This document shows positions 1 through 11,600 of a DNA stretch of 64,000 bases, piece by piece. The translations under genes were made by a program, and so were the position numbers. This DNA is from Ichthyophis bannanicus (taxonomy: Eukaryota > Chordata > Amphibia > Gymnophiona > Ichthyophiidae). The stretch is from positions 1,241,131,523 to 1,241,195,522 of the forward strand of contig CM066033.1 of assembly GCA_033557465.1 (NCBI GenBank). The letters are read 5' to 3'. Positions within the stretch are counted from its first letter, which is position 1. Each line of letters opens with the position of its first letter. The notes under the pieces were generated by a model, which was not told the DNA's origin, did no database searches, and saw nothing but the letters and a program-made list of their open reading frames with translations.

Positions 1-897
1 AACCAGACAAACTCCAGCATCATTAACCTCTCAGGAGTGGCTCTGACAGCAGCACAGCTTGAAGTTCTAGATTTGGGACTGTCTTTCATTCCCATGATTA
101 AGTATGAACCCTTTAAGATGCGGGTGTTCCTGTACAAGTTTTTTCGAAAACTCCAAGTTCTTTTGTTTTTCAAGAATAAATTATCTTTGCAGGACAATTC
201 AGTTTTGCGACCTCCATCACGGTGGGTTCCTCCAGGCGCCATTAATTCTGTAATACACACCTATTAGACTCTGGTTATGCATGATCTACTGGGGTTGACC
301 GTGGTTTTATGAATCATCATTCTAATGTTTCTCAGACCCAACGCACAGCCATACACCAGCTGGCTACTGATTCCCGCTTTGTTATTCGCAATGCTGAAAA
401 AGGAGGAGCGGTGGTGCTCCAGTCGACCACCTCTTATTGTGATGGAATTTTTTTGCAGCTGGGTGAAACACGGTATTATCACCCTCTTCAGGAAGACCCC
501 ACTTCCCAATTACAAGACACCATAAATTCTTTGATCACGAAAGCTCGCAATCAGGGGTGGATTACATCACAGGAAGCGTCCTTTTATTACGGCTTGTCCC
601 AAAATTCCGGTACTGTACACGGTTCCTAAAATTCATAAATCAATAACGACACCACCTGGATGACCAATTGTGTCCTGTAGGGGCTCTATATCAGAACCCA
701 TCTCTAAGTTCTGTGATGTATTCCTGAAAACTGAGGCACAGGGTGTGCGTTCATATTTGTGGGACACATCCCATTTTTTACAATTGTTAACTGGTTATGA
801 GGGTCCTATAAATCAGCTATATCTGCTGACACTGGATATCACGTCTCTTTATACCAACATCCACCAAGAGGAGGCTTTAACGCTTCTAGAAACCCTG
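1..897 (+). mobile_element. Penelope-like element 1, 5' portion (RT N-terminal part)
   Basis: This is the 5' part of a Penelope-like retroelement, truncated by the window edge. Frames at 37-267, 309-629 and 670-897 read as the PLE N-terminal region and early reverse transcriptase. The segment ends in the motif DITSLYTNIHQEEAL (about 835-880), typical of PLE RT. The frames are joined only through frameshifts, so the copy is dead. The element stops at about 897, where an L2 LINE begins, and resumes at 13,383 with the next RT motifs in the same orientation. The assignment rests on motif recognition in both halves and on the GIY-YIG end further down. Confidence 0.8.
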
Positions 898-1408
898 GAC
901 AGCACAAAGAAAAAATACTATGCTGAAATACTATCAAAATCATATAACAGACCAAGAGAGTTATTCTCCATTGTCAGAAATCTAACCAACCCTCAAACTT
1001 CTGGCAATGAAATTACTCACATCTCAGTACAAACCTTAGCCGACCATTATCAAAACAAAGCAAAAATGCCATCAATGTCTATAGACACTATTAACATATC
1101 ACACCAGCCTTCTGACGAATGGTCAGAGTTTCATCCTATAACTAAAGAGATACTAAAAAATATCATCTCCAGTCTTAACACCACAACTTCTTATCTAGAT
1201 CCATGTCCAGTAACATGGATAAAAAACACACTCCCAATTTTATTACCCTACATTCTCCCAATAGTTAACCTCTCACTAACTCAAGGTTACCTCCCACCAT
1301 CACTCAAACATGCACAAATACGCCCAATCCTTAAGAACAGCAAACTTGATAAAACCTCGCCTGTATCATATAGACCCATCTCTAGCATACCATTCTTGGC
1401 TAAAATAA
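898..1408 (+). mobile_element. L2-clade LINE, first fragment (pre-RT and RT start)
   Basis: This 5'-truncated L2 LINE is inserted in the PLE. From about 898 the frame opened upstream by the PLE changes to L2 ORF2 sequence, with the region before the RT and then the RT start motif SYRPISSIPFLAKI at about 1364-1407. It closely parallels the L2 protein on the minus strand at 8968-12,057, which has YRPIASIPLLAKI. The fragment ends at a 3-bp target duplication, TAA (1406-1408). It continues in the same reading frame at 4248 if the inserted transposon and one TAA copy are left out. The L2 RT was therefore still open when the transposon landed. Confidence 0.85.
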
Positions 1409-1545
1409 CACAGGTACACTAAAAATATATTTTTTTAAACTGCCTCTAATGTTTCGATTGATTTTTACGTTTTTTGGTGCGCTGAATCCAAATCTGGTAA
1501 CCAATTTGCTCCATCACGTACAGATTTTTTGCTAAATTGGGTTAG
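1409..1545 (+). repeat. Left terminal inverted repeat of the CACAG transposon
   Basis: The first 13 bases match the inverted right end exactly. Further inward, islands shared with the right end appear in the same order, separated by an A/T-rich stretch at about 1420-1437. Confidence 0.85.
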
Positions 1546-2012
1546 CAGTTTGAGGTGAACGTTTCAGATTGAGTGCAATCGAGATAAAAGTTTCTTGGAT
1601 GAATTCTTTATACTAATTGTTTAGTAGTTATTCAAATAAGAATAAAGAAAATTGTAACAAGGCAGCACATAAGAATAGAGTAATGTCAACAAAACACACT
1701 GTGATGGTAGCAAAATTGTCTGCACTTAAAACAGCCACATACATGTGCACAAACATTGAGCATATAAGAGCGAGGTTAGACACAAAGCAAAGCAAAGAAA
1801 TGTGCAAAAAATGTTGTACAGGTATGTATGTAAGAATAGAAAACGCAAACCGCACCATTGCAATACATGAAGACAAACACCCGATGGTGTGAAAATAAAA
1901 TTCTAATAAATGAGATCCGACACTGTGGTAATAACTAGCAAATTTTTATTTCAAAGTTTAGTAAAAACACGATATTTGTCAACACAGTTTAGATTTTAAA
2001 GTCATTCTTGGG

Positions 2013-3740
2013 TCAATCAATCTCCTGGTGGGCCCGTTTCTTCTTCCCCCGAATGCTTCTCTTGGTGCACTGTTTGGCGTATTTTTCATCTGGGGTTTCC
2101 CGCAGCAGCAACCAGCAGAAATCAGCCATCATAGTGGTGTTCCATCTTCCTTGGTACCTTCTCTCTGTGTCCTTGATGTCCTGGTGAAACCTTTCACCTT
2201 GTTCTTCACTGTACGCCCCCAAGTTTTCGGGAAAGTAGTTCACATGAGAGTGCAAGAAATGGACTTTCAGGCTCATGTTACAGCCTTGTTCTTTGAAGGC
2301 ATTGAGCATCCTGGCAACAATATCCTTATAGATCTCATCCCGCCTGTTCCCCAAGAATTTGAGAACAACATCCTTGAAGGAATCCCAGGCTTCTTTTTCC
2401 TTCTCAGACATCGTTTCAGCGAATGCTCCATCTGAAATGAGTTTCCTTATATCAGGGACAACAAACACTCCTTCCTTTAGCTTTGCTTCAGAAAGTCGGG
2501 GGAACTTTGAGCAAAGGTACCGAAAGCACTCACCATCTTTTGGAAGGGACTTGATGAATTGCTTAATGAGACCCAACTTAATGTGGAGAGGTGGTAATAG
2601 AATTTTATCACGAGGTACCAAGCTCTCATGAAGAACATTTTTCTCACCGGGTCTCAAATACTCCCGAATTGGCCAGTCTTTTTTCCCCCAGTGTAGGTCG
2701 CGGGCCCGGCTATCCCACAAGCAAAGGAAGCAGGGATATTTGGTGAAACCGGATTGCTGCCCTAATAGCATGGATAGAATTTTAAAGTCTCCACAAATCT
2801 TCCACTTATGCTCATCATAACGAATCTTCTGAAGAATCAGGGCCAAATTCTCGTATTTTTCTTGGAGAATAACAGAGTGAGCAATAGGAACTGAAGCGAA
2901 TGTGTTGCCATTATGAAGAAGAACACCTTTTATGCTGTCTTTTGACGAATCAATGAACAGCCGCCATTCAGCAGGATCATACTTGAGTTTAAACTTTTCC
3001 ATCACTCCGTATATATCGTTGCAAAATACCAAATCTTCCTCTTTGCTGAAATACTTCAAAAATTGTGTCTCGCGGTTGCGGTACCAATAAAAAGTTGTTC
3101 CTGGTGACAATAGATTTTTCTGTTTAAGCCGAGAACCTAGCAGTTGGTCAGCATCTTTTGGGAGTCCTAAATCCCGGACTAAATCATTCAATTCAGCTTG
3201 AGAGAAAAGTTCAGGTTTCGGATCTGGTTCAGTTTCAAACTCGGAAGTACTGGACTCATCGGGAAAAGCCATCTGATGAGTCTCATCATGATCAGAACCG
3301 TCCACACAAATATGATCCAAAGATTTTGGTGGTTCAGGCACAGGTACTTCGTTGCTATGAGGCATAGGCCTAATTGCTGAGGGAAGGTTGGGGTAACTTA
3401 TTACGTTCTTATTTTTTAAGTTGTATCCCTTCACAATGCAAGAGCAAAAATAGCAGTCACTGCTGTGGTCTCTTTGTTCACGCCACATCATAGGTATTCC
3501 GAAACGAAATGCTTGTTTTTTACCTTTCATCCATAAGCGTAGATCTTCCTCACATGTCTTGCACACTTTGTGAGGAGCCCACGGTTTGTCTTGATCGCCT
3601 AACTTCAAACCGAAATAGGCGAAATATACTTTTTTAATAAATGCAGAAATGTTCCTCTGCCGCTTTTTCACGGTATATTCCCCACAAATAAAACAAAAAC
3701 TGTCCGGAGAGTTGACGCAACCTCTGGCTCTGTGAGCCAT
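2013..3740 (-). CDS. Transposase-like protein of the CACAG transposon, 575 aa, intact
   Basis: This is an uninterrupted frame. I chose the start at 3740 (MAHRARGCVN) because the zinc-binding domain follows at once; the frame stays open upstream to 3992, but that stretch looks non-coding. The N-terminus has C16/C19, H57, C60/C63 and C96/C99/C101, a likely zinc domain. An acidic, proline-rich linker spans about 125-175. The core has an acidic strand-like motif FIDSS (D264), then CGDF (D318), then YPCFLCLWDSR with C337/C340/H350. A C-terminal block EEQGERFHQD (E512, E513, E516, H519) precedes RRYQGRW. The ends D264...D318...E suggest an RNase-H-fold DDE enzyme, which is inference. Similar proteins are, as I recall, common as unnamed predicted proteins in arthropods, cnidarians and fish. 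It is presumably the nuclease that moves this element. Confidence 0.8.
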   Translation of the reverse strand: MAHRARGCVNSPDSFCFICGEYTVKKRQRNISAFIKKVYFAYFGLKLGDQDKPWAPHKVCKTCEEDLRLWMKGKKQAFRFGIPMMWREQRDHSSDCYFCSCIVKGYNLKNKNVISYPNLPSAIRPMPHSNEVPVPEPPKSLDHICVDGSDHDETHQMAFPDESSTSEFETEPDPKPELFSQAELNDLVRDLGLPKDADQLLGSRLKQKNLLSPGTTFYWYRNRETQFLKYFSKEEDLVFCNDIYGVMEKFKLKYDPAEWRLFIDSSKDSIKGVLLHNGNTFASVPIAHSVILQEKYENLALILQKIRYDEHKWKICGDFKILSMLLGQQSGFTKYPCFLCLWDSRARDLHWGKKDWPIREYLRPGEKNVLHESLVPRDKILLPPLHIKLGLIKQFIKSLPKDGECFRYLCSKFPRLSEAKLKEGVFVVPDIRKLISDGAFAETMSEKEKEAWDSFKDVVLKFLGNRRDEIYKDIVARMLNAFKEQGCNMSLKVHFLHSHVNYFPENLGAYSEEQGERFHQDIKDTERRYQGRWNTTMMADFCWLLLRETPDEKYAKQCTKRSIRGKKKRAHQEID

Positions 3741-4109
3741 CACAAATACACAGCACTGCAAACTACAACTGTAGTGAACCACTTCGGAATAAAGCTGGAT
3801 TCCGACTGAGCAAACAAAAGGTAATAATGAACTTGCAAGAAACTGAAATTTGACAGGAACGTTCATGTCGCAACCACCGTGTTTGAGCGAGCGAACGAGG
3901 CGAGGCGAACAGGAAAGAACATGCACCAGCGCGAGTACTGGATTTAGCCCCCCGCCTCCCAATTGTCCTGTTAATGTATAAAATGAATACAAAACACTCT
4001 AAAATATCATGAGGGAGTGTTTCTAGTTAGTTAACCATTACAACCTCTATTTTGGGCCAAGAAAATAAACTGCAGTCGGCTAAAAAGAAATTATGTGAAC
4101 ATTCCTTAT

Positions 4110-4244
4110 ATGGGTAAGAAATCTAATTTTGCAAGAAAACGTGACGTGATGGAACATTTTGGCTATTTTTCCTGGATTCAGCACCCCAAAATTTATAGGA
4201 ATCAGTTGCAAAACTGGAGGCAGTTTTTTGGTAGTGTACCTGTG
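4110..4244 (-). repeat. Right terminal inverted repeat of the CACAG transposon
   Basis: Read on the minus strand, this end starts CACAGGTACACTA and shares ordered islands with 1409-1545. The outer base is directly followed by the second TAA copy. Confidence 0.85.
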
Positions 4245-4247
4245 TAA

Positions 4248-5626
4248 TTGAAAAAGTGGTTCAATTACAGACACAGGATTTTCTAGACTCATCTTACCCA
4301 CTTGATGAGCAACAATATGGCTTTCGGCCCTGCCACGGAGTTGAAACACTCCTTACAGTTTTAATTGATGCGCTACTAAGAGGGATCGAGAATCATAAAC
4401 AGGCCTTCATTCTACTTTTCATTGATATATCAGCTGCGTTTGATAGCGTACACCACACAATAATGCTCAACAACTTGAGACAAATAGGCTTAAACTCCAC
4501 AGTACATAAATGGTTCTTGTCCTACCTAAATAATAGAACGCAAAATGTAAGAATTGGGAATCAAACCTCAACTATATATAAACAAGAAATTGGATTACCA
4601 CAAGGCTCAGCGTTATCAGCCCTACTTTTCAATATTTACATAAAACCAGTCTGCAACATTTTCAAAAAATTTGGAGTACAATATCACCTATACGCAGATG
4701 ATATTATGATGTACATTCCATTCACGATACCCAATCTACCGCTTCAACTCCTATCGGACTGCTATAATGAAATCACAACTTGGCTAAAAGCACAAAACCT
4801 CCACATAAATCATGCTAAAACTGAAGTTCTAATCGTGACTAAGAACAAATCCTATATGCCCCCAACACACATAAAACTTCAAAACCAAGAAATCAAAATA
4901 AAAAATGAAATAAGATATCTAGGCGTTATACTAGACACACACCTTACGATGGAAACCCACATTAGCAATACCATAAAGAAAATTTATTTCAAACTCAAAA
5001 CCCTCAAACAACTACGTCCTCTAGTATTCTCACACGACTTTATCAATATAATCCAGGCCACCATAACTCCTCATTTTGATTTTGCCAATCTAATACTAAT
5101 AGGCATATCAAAACAAAACATCAAACGAATGCAATTAGCACAAAACGCAGCTGCTAGAATTATATTGAAAATTAACTCACTCCAACACATAACACCAATA
5201 CTAGCTTCCCTCCATTGGCTACCAATTCAAAGCAGGATAATTTACAAAACAATAATAACTTCATTCAAAGCCTTATATGATATGGCTCCAACTGCGCTAT
5301 GTAACTTAATACACAAAGAACCATCTAAGACTACACACAGAAAAGGACAATTAAACAAACTAAAGATTCTGAAAGATTACACAAGAGCTCATAAATCAAC
5401 AAACAAGAGAGCCTTTTCTCACATAGCCCCAACTATCTGGAATTCCCTCCCAGAGGAGTTACGAACACTATCTGAGATCATGGAACTCCGCAAAAAATTG
5501 AAAACTTATCTATTCACCAAACACTATAACAACATAGATAATCCCTCACCCACTTTAGATAAAGGCTAAACTGGTATCTGACTGCTTCAAATAAAAACCC
5601 TTCAACTCACACAGATAGCACACTTA
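4248..5626 (+). pseudogene. L2 LINE, second fragment (RT to ORF2 end and start of 3'UTR)
   Basis: The L2 ORF2 resumes in frame after the DNA transposon and stays open to 5569. RT motifs are present: QYGFRPCHGVETLL, IDISAAFDSVHH, GLPQGSALSALLFNIYI and YADDIMMY (about 4692-4715), followed by the usual C-terminal region ending near NSLPEELR. No stop lies between 4248 and 5569, so the RT half is structurally intact apart from the insertions. After the stop at 5567-5569 the 3'UTR begins and is cut at 5626 by the TTA element. The rest of the 3'UTR is at 13,033-13,382. Confidence 0.85.
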
Positions 5627-5825
5627 GGGGCATGTTTACTAAACTCCGAAATTGTGCGGGGCCCCATTAGTGTGCCTGTGCCATATAAGGAGTGGGCGGT
5701 TCAGGTAGAAAAAAGAAAAAAAAATGGGCGAAAGCGACCGTACTTGTGCAAGTCGTGCAACTGTGCGGGGTCCGTATTAGCGCATAGGAAGGCTAAGCAT
5801 CGCGCTGCTGGGCACACAAATGAAC

Positions 5826-5896
5826 AGAGCCGTAGTACAACGGTGAAGACACTGAGCAATGGTGCAGGGGCCATGGGTTAGAACCCCCACTGGGCG
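5826..5896 (+). repeat. tRNA-like module a of TTA element copy 1
   Basis: An A-box-like TAGTACAACGGT is followed about 40 bases later by a B-box-like GGGTTAGAACCCCC. The spacing is tRNA-like, but no full cloverleaf is convincing. The counterpart in copy 2 is at 33,742-33,815 (minus). Confidence 0.5.
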
Positions 5897-6005
5897 CAAT
5901 GAACAAGGCTGGCTCAGGCAGTACCTATTATGGGGAGGATTGTTTTAGGAGGGAGCCTAATTTTGTGCGGCAGAAGGCGGCGCGCCGATGTGCAAGCACA
6001 AGAAC

Positions 6006-6078
6006 AGAGCCACAGCACAATGGTTACAACACTGACCAATGGTGCAGGGGCCATGGGTTCAATCCCCCAAGGTGCTCA
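6006..6078 (+). repeat. tRNA-like module b of TTA element copy 1
   Basis: It contains CAGCACAATGGTTA as the A-box-like part and GGGTTCAATCCCCC as the B-box-like part. It is a direct repeat of module a, about 180 bp further on, and has a counterpart in copy 2 near 33,420-33,500. Confidence 0.55.
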
Positions 6079-6458
6079 ATGAAGAAGGCTCACAGAGGCA
6101 TTATGTATTATGGGGATGAGTGCTGTAGGGGGCAGGTTAATTTTTTTATCTCTGTTAACACTACTAGCAAACGCACTCACAAAGCGTGTTAACATAAGGC
6201 GGCCCATAAGGCACATGTTAACGTTCACTGTCCGGCAAGGCACCCTAGAATGTCCCCTATAGGGCCCCATATATGTTGCGGTACAGGGTAATGTATAGTG
6301 CACCTTATATGGACAGCAACCATAAGGTGCCCTATAGGGCGCCTTATAAAGCACCCTCAGAGGCACCTTATGGGTACAGTACGCTGAGGGTGTTTTTGCT
6401 GGCAACAACATATGTACATGACAGTTAAAAAAAACATTGGACAACCCTCTAAAAGAAC

Positions 6459-6527
6459 CCCACTGTGGGTTTGAACCCACGACCTCTGGCTTCACAGGCA
6501 GTGACGTAACCATTGGGCTACAGCTCT
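6459..6527 (-). repeat. tRNA-like module c of TTA element copy 1
   Basis: On the minus strand it reads GAGCTGTAGCCCAATGGTTA and then GGGTTCAAACCC, both close to Pol III box consensus. It is the best tRNA match in the element. The equivalent in copy 2 is 32,970-33,036, plus strand. Confidence 0.6.
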
Positions 6528-6789
6528 ATAGCTGCCAGCAAGCCCCTGGTTGGCTGCAGAGAGCCGTCATGTCACCACACAGACAGTCTTCTGTGGGAAC
6601 CAGGATAGGGTTAGGCCACCCGTACCCATGATGCACTGCACATGCAAAGCAGCTGACCACAGATGAACACAAGATGGGGAATGCACCCCAACAGCTCCCC
6701 GACCTGGTAGGGGGAAGTGTCCGTGTGCACCCACACAGCACCTCGGCCTGGTAGGGGGGTACTGACCGGGTGTGTTACTGGCACAGAGT

Positions 6790-8290
6790 AGCTACACACC
6801 GTCACATCGTGCGGGTACAGTGCTCACCCTGAGGGTGCGGTGATGCGCCCAGGACCAGGTCCACAACACCTGCCATGGCTGACAGAGGCCATGCCGGAGC
6901 TCCAAAGCAGTAGTAATCTGAGAGATAGGTAGTTCCTGCAGAAACACCCTGGATTACTCTGTATGCGTCAGTCAGTGGAACCCCTTATGGACCCCTAGGT
7001 GGGCTACGTACCACCATTCCCCCCCCACCCTAGGCTGCAGGTGAAAAACAGGGTCCCCTATCAACAGATCCACATTCTACCACCCTGCACTGGTGGCAGT
7101 AGAGTGGACCACCAACCCCTGTCCTGCTGGTGAACAGACACCCTACAGGGCATCCAAAGCAGCCTTATACACATCCATAACACAATATCAGACAGACATT
7201 AGGCCAGGATATGCTAAGCTGCACCCCACCACTATCTGATATTCTCCTGCAACAGGCCTTTAGCCACTGCACCCTGCAAGGCGCTCCATCAAGACACATA
7301 CCAGCTGAGAACAGTCTGCTAGTTAGTCCTGGTGGAAATGCATGCACCCAGAACTGGGATGGCAGCACACACAAGCAGATAAGTCAGTGACTGGCCCCCA
7401 CAAAGAAACCCATACATATCACATGAGAGAAATACTATATAACACTATGGGGGTGCCTAGCCATGCTGGCATCACTGCACAGTCAGGGTGGAGTGTACAC
7501 CCAGCAGCACATACAGAGGTCACACTGTCTGTGTAGGTGGTGTCCGGCCACTACAATGTCCCTGCCAGTGCCCTATGCCCTGTGCAGATGCATCCTGGCC
7601 AGCACACCCTGTCTGAGCAATACCCATGGTACTTTGCTGCTCATTATGCACATTGTCAGGCCAATACTGGCAACAGTGCTGGCAGTGTGGGCTGTGGAAG
7701 GTGTTTGCAGCCAACACACACTGTATAGACAGACACACACTCCCACACGTATGCCAGCATTGTGCCACTATAGAGGGGTTTATCAGCCTTGCCCACCACA
7801 CCAGTCCTGGGCACAGTACAGGCATGGATATGCTACGCAGTACTGTTGGGGGTCACTCCCCAGGGTGGTAAACACTGTCAGAGACCAGACCTGAAGCACG
7901 CACCGCAGACATCAGACAGATTTTTATTTTGGAGATCAAAGAGCCAAATGTGCTTTAAGTAGGACAGTCTACCTGCCAGTACACATAGCAAACGTTTGAG
8001 AGCTGTCCACCGCATACCCAGGTGTAGGGTGGCATTGCTAAGGTATGCAGGTGCTAGTATTGGGAGATGCACGCAGGGCCCAATGTCCTGCCTCTCCAGG
8101 AGGCATTGGCCAATGGGGCTTGGGGGTGTGAGTATGTTCGCCTCTGTTGGATGTTGCTTTACGGCAGAGTTTCCCAACTCCAGTCCTGGTGTGCCTACCA
8201 CTGTTCGGGTTTCCCTGCTGTCCCTCATGAGTATGCATGAGCTACATCTACATGCCATGGGGGTGGTGTATAGATATGGTGTGTGGTCCT
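6790..8290. other. Interior of TTA element copy 1, no recognisable gene
   Basis: Short frames occur on both strands (for example 7463-7894 and 7520-7825), but none has a recognisable domain. The stretch is colinear in reverse with 31,200-32,700 of copy 2, for example around 7660-7740 against 31,800-31,880. Related sequence also lies at 63,180-63,480. The conservation is at DNA level, so it is treated as element body, not coding sequence. Confidence 0.6.
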
Positions 8291-8466
8291 CCAGGACTGC
8301 ATTTGGGAGACTCTGCTCTAGGTAATGCCCCTGTTCATGGTGTCTGTGATCGGTGTGCGAAAAGATAGGCGTAATACCAATGCGTATGTCCCCAGCAATC
8401 CTGGTTTGTCTGTACTATCACGGTTTAGTTGTGTTAAAAATATGTGGACAGGATTGGCAGTAGCCC

Positions 8467-8542
8467 CAGCTGGGCTTTGAACCTGTGATCTTCTGTTGTT
8501 GCACACACTGTCTGTGTGCACTGCACCACTGTGTTGCCACAG
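8467..8542 (-). repeat. tRNA-like module d of TTA element copy 1
   Basis: On the minus strand a CAGTGGTGCAGTG block is followed by AGGTTCAAAGCCC. It lies within a segment of about 340 bp (8290-8650) that recurs at 11,955-12,250, on the other side of the L2 insertion. Confidence 0.45.
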
Positions 8543-8696
8543 ATTGACTGGATTCTGTGGGAAGTCCATGACTGTACATCCGACAGGGCCTGTCTGTTGC
8601 AGTGGACAGTGCCAGCCTGCACATGGATAGGCCACTGTCTTCGGTGGCTAGCAGCCACTGCCCCCCCACCACCTGTCCCCTTACGCCAACATGCTG

Positions 8697-11600
8697 GCAT
8701 TATTTATTATTATTACAAATTCTTATATACCGCGCTATTTGGCATCAGCGCGGTTTACATTATAACACAACAACCATAACAACATGCTGTTTGGTTTTAC
8801 ATCGAACAGGGGTCCAAACTTGGATAACAGGGGTAACTATATACATGAGATTTTTACATAGTAAAGAGTAGCTTGGATAACAGGGTTGATTATATGCATG
8901 AGATATTTACATGGCAATGAGTGGGTGAAATAACATAATGAACGTGAGGGTTGTTTCTTAGAGTGGGTCATCTCTTCAGAGGGGTGTCATTGGAGTTTGG
9001 GTAGCATTGGAGGAATAAATGGTATTTGAGTGCCTTTCTGAACTGTGATAGGTCGGCAATCGCCCTAATGTCAGGGGGTAGGGCATTCCAGCATTTAGGT
9101 ACATAGTAGCGGAACGCCCTGTTTGTGGTTGATATGTTGCACTTTGATGATTCCTTTGGTTTTACTAGTAGGTTTATGGCTATTGCTCTTCTGGATCTGT
9201 TGGGGGGCACCATGTGAATAAGATCTGTGAGTGAAGGGGATGAAATACCTTTGATTGTTTTGAACGCTAGGAGAAGGGTTTTAAAGATGATTCTTCCATG
9301 GATAGGTAACCAGTGAAGTTGTTTGAGAATGGGGGTCACGTGGTCACTTTTGGCGGCTCCGTGTAGGACCCTTGCTGCAGCATTCATGGCCAGCTGTAAA
9401 GGGGCCAGCGTGGAGTGGGGGAGCCCTTGAAAGATGGCGTTTGCAAAGTCGAAGTGTGGCAGTATTAGCGCTTGGTATATGGTCCGGAAGTCATCAGGGT
9501 CCAGTAGGGAGCGCAGATGCCTGATAGTGCGGATTTTGAAGTATACAGCTTTGACAATGTTGTTTATGTGGTGTTTCATATCCAGGCGTTGGTCCAACGT
9601 AACTCCGAGGTATCTTATTGTTTCTTTGGTTAGTAAGTCCGCTTCATTAACACTGACGTGGGGTGGAGGAGTAAAGTTGGGGTCTCTGGAGATGAAAAGA
9701 ACCTCTGTCTTTTTATGTTGAATGCGTAGATTCTGTGATTGAAGCCACGCTGAGACAGCATTGAAACAGTCTATTGCTGGTGTTAGGTCCATTTGGGCTG
9801 TGGAGAACGGCATGTATAAAAGAATGTCATCTGCATATATCAAACAGCTCACATTATATGATCTTATGATGTTGCAGATGGGCTGCATGTAAATATTGAA
9901 TAGTAGGGAGGACAAGGAGGAGCCTTGAGGTACACCTTGTTTTTGATGGAAGTGTTTTGATTCCTCAGATCCAGACTTTACGTATTGCCATCTTGCTTCC
10001 AAATAGGATTTACACCACTCTAGTGCATTGTTGCAGATGCCCTTCTCTTTCAACCTTCCCAGGAGAATTTCGTGACTCACCGAGTCGAACGCAGCGGCGA
10101 TGTCCAAGAAGATGAGCACAAAACCTTGATGGATGTTGTCTATGCCTGTGATTATTGCGTTGAATAGGCTGGTAAGTAGGGTCTCGACTCCATGATATTC
10201 TATAAACCCATGTTGGCAGTGATCTAGGGGAGCTGCGGAGTCTATGTGATTTTGAATCTGCCGTTGTACTTCTTTCTCAGTTATCTTGGCTAGCAAGGGA
10301 ATACTGGCTATTGGCCTATAGGAATCGGCCTTCTGCGGGTCAAGCTTGGGGTTTTTCAATAGTGGCCTAATGGATGTCTGCTTAAGTGTTGTGGGGAAGT
10401 ATCCTGTTGTGAAGGAGAGGTTCATTAGGTTTGCGATGAATGGACTGAACACCTCACGTAGTTCCTTAATCCAAAAGGCTGGGCATGGGTCAGTCTGTGC
10501 TGTGGAGGTGTTGAGGGATGTTATGATATCTTCAATGCATTTAGTGGATGGTGTAGAGAACTTGTCAAGTAGGGTTAGGCCTGTTGGTTCCTGAAACTGA
10601 ATTGCTGAATCCTTTTTGGTTTGAATGATCTTGGATTGCAGGTAGTCTGCGTATTCTTGTGGGTGAATCACGCTGTGCTGATCGGGTGATGGTTCTTTCG
10701 AGAGGGATTTGACCAAGTTGAAGAGGTCACGTGGTTTATTCAATGATCTCTTTAGTGTGTCGGTGTGATATTGTTTCATTTTGGTTGTGATTGCTTCACG
10801 ATGAATTGAGAGGTGAGTTTGGTAGGCGGTCTGATCTTCAATAGAGAGTGATCGGCGCCATCGGCGCTCAAGTCTGCGTAGTTGGGTGAGAGAAGATCGC
10901 AGTTCAGGAGAGAACCACGGGGCAGAGCTTCTCTTCTTCTTTGCTGAGTTGTTGTCGTCCGGGCGTTGTGCGATGGCATTTAAGTTGGAGTTCCAGGATG
11001 ATATCAGTTCTTCAAGGTCGAGCGTGGTATTGTTGAGGAGGGATTGGGTCTCTGATAGAATGTGTTCCCTGTTAAATGGGCGAAAGCTTCTTGAGGCTGC
11101 TCGTGGTGTGTTCTGATTTTGGCTTCTGTGCAGCTTCTCATTGTTGGTGGGTATCTGGATAATGATCAGTTTGTGGTCTGACCAAGGTACATCAATCACT
11201 GATATTGGTAGATTACGGTTTTGCTCGATGATTGGCTGAGGAGCAAATACCATGTCAAGTATATTCCCTTTTATATGTGTGGGTTGATTGATGATTTGTT
11301 TGAGAGCGAGTTCTTCCATAGCACCAAGGAAGGCATTGGCGTGGTTTTGGGGTAGCGATGGGAGATTGAAATCACCCATTATCCAATTTGGTTTATTGGG
11401 GCTGAGGGTGTTGGCCGCAAGGTCAATAATGGTTGGGAGGTCATCTGGGCAAGCCGAAGGCGTTCTGTATAACAGGTTGAGAGAGCAATGTAGGTTTGCA
11501 ATAGAGAGGATGTCTAGACTACTTGTGCTAGAGGAGTCTGTTATATGGAAGTCGAGGTCTGTTTTGGTGATTATAAGCACCCCACCTCCTTTTTTGTTTT

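Larger units (their letters stand above)
1409..4244 (-). mobile_element. Autonomous-looking DNA transposon, CACAG termini, TAA target duplication
   Basis: This 2836-bp element is flanked by TAA (1406-1408 and 4245-4247). Its ends read CACAGGTACACTA inward from both sides. Similarity between the two ends continues for about 130 bp as an imperfect inverted repeat, sharing AAACTGCCTC, GCTGAATCCA and CCATCACGT. It encodes one long minus-strand gene (2013-3740). Termini beginning CACAG with a 3-bp duplication resemble the CACTA/Mirage/Chapaev (CMC) supergroup, but I do not recognise the transposase as a member, so the superfamily is left open. The precise join of the host L2 frame across the duplication confirms the borders. 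Confidence 0.9.

Noticed and set aside
1617..1892. Overlapping frames of 91 and 82 codons on opposite strands inside the CACAG transposon
   Set aside because: The two mirror each other, lie between the terminal repeat and the main gene, and have no motif. A small second gene cannot be excluded.
3741..3992. 84-codon N-terminal extension of the transposase frame
   Set aside because: It lacks similarity to the rest and is rich in residues typical of translated non-coding DNA. The ATG at 3740 sits just before the zinc-binding domain.
6459..6527. A genuine tRNA gene
   Set aside because: Box words are good, but arms do not pair well enough, and the same module recurs inside transposable element copies.
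7463..8325. Frames of 100-143 codons on both strands inside TTA element copy 1
   Set aside because: They overlap each other in opposite directions, have no domain, and are not kept as frames in copy 2.
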